Origin: Nocardia mangyaensis | Lineage (GTDB): Bacteria; Actinomycetota; Actinomycetes; Mycobacteriales; Mycobacteriaceae | Assembly (NCBI RefSeq): GCF_001886715.1 | Contig: NZ_CP018082.1 | Location: forward strand, 2,728,001 to 2,792,000 | Length of the DNA: 64,000 bases | Direction: 5' to 3' | The notes under the pieces: model-generated | Databases searched by the model: none | Told to the model about the DNA's origin: nothing | The model's input: only the letters and a program-made list of their open reading frames with translations | Program-made: the position numbers and the translations under genes | Part shown: piece by piece, positions 61,049 to 64,000 of the stretch | Position numbering within the stretch: position 1 is the stretch's first letter | Layout: each line of letters begins with the position of its first letter

Positions 61049-61389
61049 GACGACCCGACTCATTCCCGGCAATCGCGGACTTCGAAGCCGACCGCGACCG
61101 CCACATCGCATTGACAGAGCTCGACTCCGAACACGGGAAGGAACCGCGGAAGGCCTTGGACTGCTGTGCGTGGCCGATCGCAACTGCTGGTCCAAGACCG
61201 GCACGGCCCATTCGAGGCGCTCACCGAAGTCGAGTCAGCGCTCATGGAGTGATGGTTCGCTCGACCCGCCGTCGCTCGTGCGGGTAGGAGAGTGCGGTGA
61301 ACTTCCGAGCCATTGCCTGTGGCGTCCGGTTGATTGCCAGGGATTATCGCTCCCGGTCGACGAGGGAAACGTCCGTAGGGTCGTGGGGC
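61049..61389. other. Region with possible regulator remnant
   Basis: 340 bases without an intact gene. On the plus strand, FEADRDRHIALTELDSEHGKE (split here: FEADRDRHIALTELD, SEHGKE) at about 61079-61141 and, in another frame, PFEALTEVESALME ending at 61251, look like parts of one small regulator-type C terminus separated by frameshifts. Weak evidence. Confidence 0.3.
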
Positions 61390-62340
61390 ATGAGTATTCG
61401 TCTCGGATATCAGATGCCCTATTTCGGCTACGCGGCCTCGCCGCGCGAGCTGTTCCCGCAGGTCATCGCGCAGGCGCAGGAGGCGGAGGCGGCCGGATTC
61501 GACGCTGTGCTCCTCATGGACCACTTCTATCAGGTCTATGGGCAGCCCGAGGACTGGATGCTCGAGGCCTACACTGCCCTGGCCGGGCTGGCCACCGTCA
61601 CCGAGCGAATCCAGCTGGCCACCCTGATGACCTGCAACACGTACCGAAATCCGGCGCTGCTGGCCAAGATCGTCACGACGCTGGACGTGATCAGCGGCGG
61701 CCGCGCGGCCCTCGGCATCGGCGCGGGCTGGTTCGAGCAGGAGCACATCGGCTACGGCTTCGAATACGGTAGCTTCACCGAGCGGTTCCAGCGGCTGGAC
61801 GAAGCCCTGCAGATCATCTCGCCGATGCTGCGCGGGCAACGGCCAACCTTCCAGGGCAAGTGGTACCGCGCTGAGAACGCGATCAACGAGCCGCAGGTGC
61901 GCGCCGACCTGCCGATCCTGCTCGGCGGCGGAGGCGAGAAAAGAACCTTCGGCCTGGCCGCGCGGTACGCGGACCATCTGAACATCCTCTGCCACACCAC
62001 CGACCTGCCACACAAATTGACCACATTGCGCCAGCGCTGTGAGGAGGCCGGGCGCGACCCACAGACCCTGGAGACCAGCGTTCGAGCCGTGGTCGTCGTC
62101 GACGAGGATGGTGACCGGGCGCGCAGGCTGGCGCGGGAGTTCGTGCAGCGGGATCTCGTGGTGGTGATCTCGCCGGACAGTGTGTTCGCCGGCGCCCCCG
62201 ACGACGTGGCCGAGCAGGTCCAGCGCCGCATCCTGGATCACGGGGTCGACGGCATCATCGTGAACATGGTCGCCAACGGTCACGAGCCGGGCATCCTCGA
62301 ACTGGCAGGCAAGGCGCTGAGACCGCTGGTGCACCGCTGA
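61390..62340 (+). CDS. LLM-class (F420-dependent) flavin oxidoreductase
   Basis: 316 residues from ATG 61390. Luciferase-like TIM barrel: IRLGYQMPYFGY, GFDAVLLMDHFYQ, TLMTCNTYRNPALLAKIVTTLDVISGGRAALGIGAGWFEQEH region, PILLGGGGEKRTFGLAARYAD. The pattern matches actinobacterial F420-dependent reductases. An upstream in-frame GTG at 61297 adds a non-conserved leader and is rejected. Confidence 0.88.
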   Translation: MSIRLGYQMPYFGYAASPRELFPQVIAQAQEAEAAGFDAVLLMDHFYQVYGQPEDWMLEAYTALAGLATVTERIQLATLMTCNTYRNPALLAKIVTTLDVISGGRAALGIGAGWFEQEHIGYGFEYGSFTERFQRLDEALQIISPMLRGQRPTFQGKWYRAENAINEPQVRADLPILLGGGGEKRTFGLAARYADHLNILCHTTDLPHKLTTLRQRCEEAGRDPQTLETSVRAVVVVDEDGDRARRLAREFVQRDLVVVISPDSVFAGAPDDVAEQVQRRILDHGVDGIIVNMVANGHEPGILELAGKALRPLVHR

Positions 62341-62344
62341 GGCG

Positions 62345-62615
62345 CGACTGTTGCGCCATACCCGCGGCGGACCACGTTGCTGACCGCCTCGCGCAGGACC
62401 GCTTCGACGTGGTCGGACAGCGGCGGTGCCAGCACGGTGACCGGTCCGGCGAGGCGACGGTTGTGCGCAGCCCGGTGTCAGCGTCGACAACCGGATCGGC
62501 TGGGGCTCCTGGATGAGGACACCGAGCACGCCGTGTCCGCTCGGTAGATCACCGATGAGCACCCGGGCCCGGTCGTCGATGCTTCGTACACGAACGCGGA
62601 GATTGGGCGCTGGTT
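62345..62615 (-). pseudogene. Remnant of a DevS/DosS-like GAF histidine kinase
   Basis: Reading RVRSIDDRARVLIGDLPSGH, then GVLGVLIQEPQPIRLSTL (62613-62476) matches the start of the first GAF domain of DevS-type kinases (..ID...R..IG.LP.G.GVLG.LI..P.PIRL). From about 62470 another frame reads RRLAGPVTVLAPPLSDHVEA, then VLREAVSNVVRRGYGAT, matching the ATPase N-box of the same family. Everything between, including the phosphoacceptor His, is missing. Confidence 0.6.
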
Positions 62616-62626
62616 CTGTCGGGTGC

Positions 62627-63092
62627 CGTTGCCGTCGGGGTACAGGGCGAAAGCCCAAATCCAATGGCCGTCTGTCGAGTTGAACACCAGTGCGCGAGCA
62701 GGGTCGAGGATGGCCACGCGCATGGTCGGCCCATTGTCGCCGAGCGTGAAAGTATCACCGACGGAGAGGTTTTGGAACTCGGGCATGATGTCGTCGGCAC
62801 TGTGCAAGTTCAGTCCGAGGAGGTTTCGATCCAGTCGTAGGTGTAGGCGCCGCCGCGGCCGGGACCGAATTGGGCCAGCCACGGCCAGATCGCGGCCGCG
62901 TCGACATCGATGGTCACGGCGCGAGTGGAAACGATGTCGGCTCGGGGCAGGAGGTCGTCACCGGGCATCTCGCGGGTTGCTCCTTCCGGTGTCGCTCCCC
63001 AGTTCAAGCACCGTTCGCGGAGCAGGTATCGGTAGCCCATGACCGACGAAAGCGGCGCCGAGTCCTGTCGCGAATGCCGTTGTCTTCTTCAC
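62627..63092 (-). pseudogene. SRPBCC-family protein, frameshifted and truncated
   Basis: Three frames join into one protein: MKKTTAFATGLGAAFVG (GTG 63092), then GYRYLLRERCLNWGATPEGA to YTYDWIE (ATG 63040), then LGLNLHSADDIMPEFQNLSV to WIWAFALYPDGNGTR (ends ~62630). Shifts lie near 63040 (one extra base) and near 62823-62826 (one missing base, restoring DWIENLLGLN). The C terminus is cut at the junction with the DevS-like remnant. Confidence 0.65.
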
Positions 63093-63179
63093 AGCGCATC
63101 CTCCATAACGATCCCTACCCCGCCGGTCGGCGGGGTAGGTGGCCGATGCCACAGATCAACGGCGGGGTTCACCGCGGTA

Positions 63180-63737
63180 TCAGGGCTGGACGACACTGGC
63201 CGGAGCGTGCGGCAGCGCGAGGGCATCGCCGATTCTGGTGGACCACTCGCGCACGGCCTGCCAGTCACGCAGGTCGCCGTAGCGAGCCCCTCCGAGCATC
63301 CGGTACATGGTCCTGGCTCGCCACGAGACGCCCTCGCGTTCGTACCGTCCGGCGAAGGGGATGTAGTCGTGTGGGTGCAGCATGCCGAGCACCGCGGCGA
63401 TCTTGCGCGGGACCTGACGGCCCGCCCAGCGCCCGAGCGGTCCGCGCAGTGCCGGGCCGAGCCCGACGCTGAACAGCCAGACGTCCTTGCCCGCCAACGT
63501 GTTCAGGTTGTGGCGAAGGTAGGCGGTGGCTTCGGGGAGCAGGTCCATGTCGTGGATCGCGCTGCCGATGACCACGGTGTCGATGGTGGACAGATCGGGC
63601 GCGTGTGCGATGTCGTGCAGTGCGGCTGTGGCACCGCGTGCTACCAGGTTGTCGCAGAGGAATTCCGCGATGTCACGGGTCGAGCCCTGGGCGGTGGCGT
63701 ACAGGACGGCGATACGGGGCGAGGAACTCGTAGTCAT
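63180..63737 (-). CDS. Flavodoxin-domain protein (HemG/protoporphyrinogen-oxidase-like)
   Basis: 185 residues. FMN phosphate loop IAVLYATAQGSTRDIAEFL, then VVIGSAIHDMDLLPEATAYLR and LFSVGLGP. Short-chain flavodoxin domain with a C-terminal helical extension, as in HemG-like menaquinone-dependent enzymes and hypoxia-regulon flavodoxins of mycobacteria. It sits next to a decayed DevS-like kinase, hinting that this was once a redox/hypoxia locus. Confidence 0.85.
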   Translation of the reverse strand: MTTSSSPRIAVLYATAQGSTRDIAEFLCDNLVARGATAALHDIAHAPDLSTIDTVVIGSAIHDMDLLPEATAYLRHNLNTLAGKDVWLFSVGLGPALRGPLGRWAGRQVPRKIAAVLGMLHPHDYIPFAGRYEREGVSWRARTMYRMLGGARYGDLRDWQAVREWSTRIGDALALPHAPASVVQP

Positions 63738-63952
63738 GGTGTCAGCGTCGCTCGAGACGACGGTCGCCGATCAGAGGCGGGATGCCTCCAATCGAAGGAC
63801 CAAGGGCCTCACCGGGACATACCGTGACCACGGTCGGCAACGCCTCCACCACCGCGGCGAGGGGCCTGCCACTGAGAGCCGGTGGTGCGGATTCGGTAGC
63901 AGCGCACCGGCATGACGTTCGTACGGCGGAACGGGGATTTCGGTAGGCCGAA

Positions 63953-64000
63953 CTACCCGGCAAGGATCTCGAGATGTTTGACGATTGTGGCGAGCGGTGG
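63953..64000 (-). CDS. Possible C terminus of a gene running off the window
   Basis: The last 15 residues (PPLATIVKHLEILAG, then TAG) read like an ordinary C-terminal helix and remain open to the window edge. Too short to identify. The 215 bases between it and the flavodoxin gene hold no clear gene. Confidence 0.3.
   Translation of the reverse strand, partial: PPLATIVKHLEILAG

Noticed and set aside
1..64000. CRISPR arrays, rRNA genes, replication origin, intact prophage
   Set aside because: No regularly spaced repeats, rRNA-like sequence, DnaA-box clusters or phage structural genes were noticed.

Overview
The window is GC-rich DNA, densely packed with genes on both strands, with frequent GTG starts and ATGA/GTGA stop-start overlaps. 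It looks like a chromosomal segment from a mycolic-acid actinobacterium, most likely Nocardia or a close relative. Supporting features are a conservon (roadblock/DUF742/GTPase/sensor kinase), a GlnX-GlnH-PknG operon, WXG100 proteins, a GT87 mannosyltransferase, an EthA-like Baeyer-Villiger monooxygenase, a KstR-type operator and a mycobacterial-type SOS box. The assignment is by gene content only; no rRNA is present.

Layout. 1-2353: end of a Calvin-cycle operon (CbbX, class I FBPase, phosphoribulokinase), which implies red-type RuBisCO genes just outside. 2354-8291: housekeeping and accessory genes, including SOS-controlled DNA polymerase IV, a BlaI repressor and an AlkZ-like glycosylase. 8323-11102: an AT-richer ESX-type toxin cassette (two WXG100 proteins, a toxin ending in a lysozyme-like domain, a membrane-anchored candidate immunity protein) carrying four single-base frameshifts. 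11452-15891: a DUF2867-like gene behind two identical palindromes, then a conservon. 16004-24286: aldehyde dehydrogenase/DUF779 with a GAF regulator, a phosphodiesterase, a TetR-SDR pair, a methyltransferase and a truncated HAD gene. 24784-26283: EthA-like monooxygenase. 26460-35251: a seven-gene operon running from an amino-acid sensor pair (GlnX, GlnH) through PknG to a PP2C phosphatase, a VWA protein and a zinc-ribbon FHA protein. 35286-41289: SDR, PLP ammonia-lyase, an orphan response regulator and ectABCD. 41286-47268: a low-complexity Sel1 protein, GT87, tRNA-Leu(GAG), and a glutamate dehydrogenase divergent from a LysR gene.

47.3-51.3 kb is a scarred accessory region: two out-of-order pieces of a serine recombinase, a wax-ester-synthase remnant, an internally deleted IS110 transposase and small orphan genes, with an intact SnoaL-like gene directly behind a perfect KstR box. 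51.4-64 kb holds a WYL regulator with a divergent epoxide hydrolase, a two-component system, a secreted TAP-like hydrolase, a secreted histidine phosphatase, a TetR/DUF1772 pair with nested operator, an LLM oxidoreductase, a decayed DevS-like kinase fused to a frameshifted SRPBCC gene, and a flavodoxin-domain protein.

The most interesting parts are the frameshifted ESX toxin/immunity cassette, the extended PknG phospho-signalling operon, the KstR box, the tandem palindromes at 11387-11436, and the relic mosaics at 47.3-50.9 and 62.3-63.1 kb.
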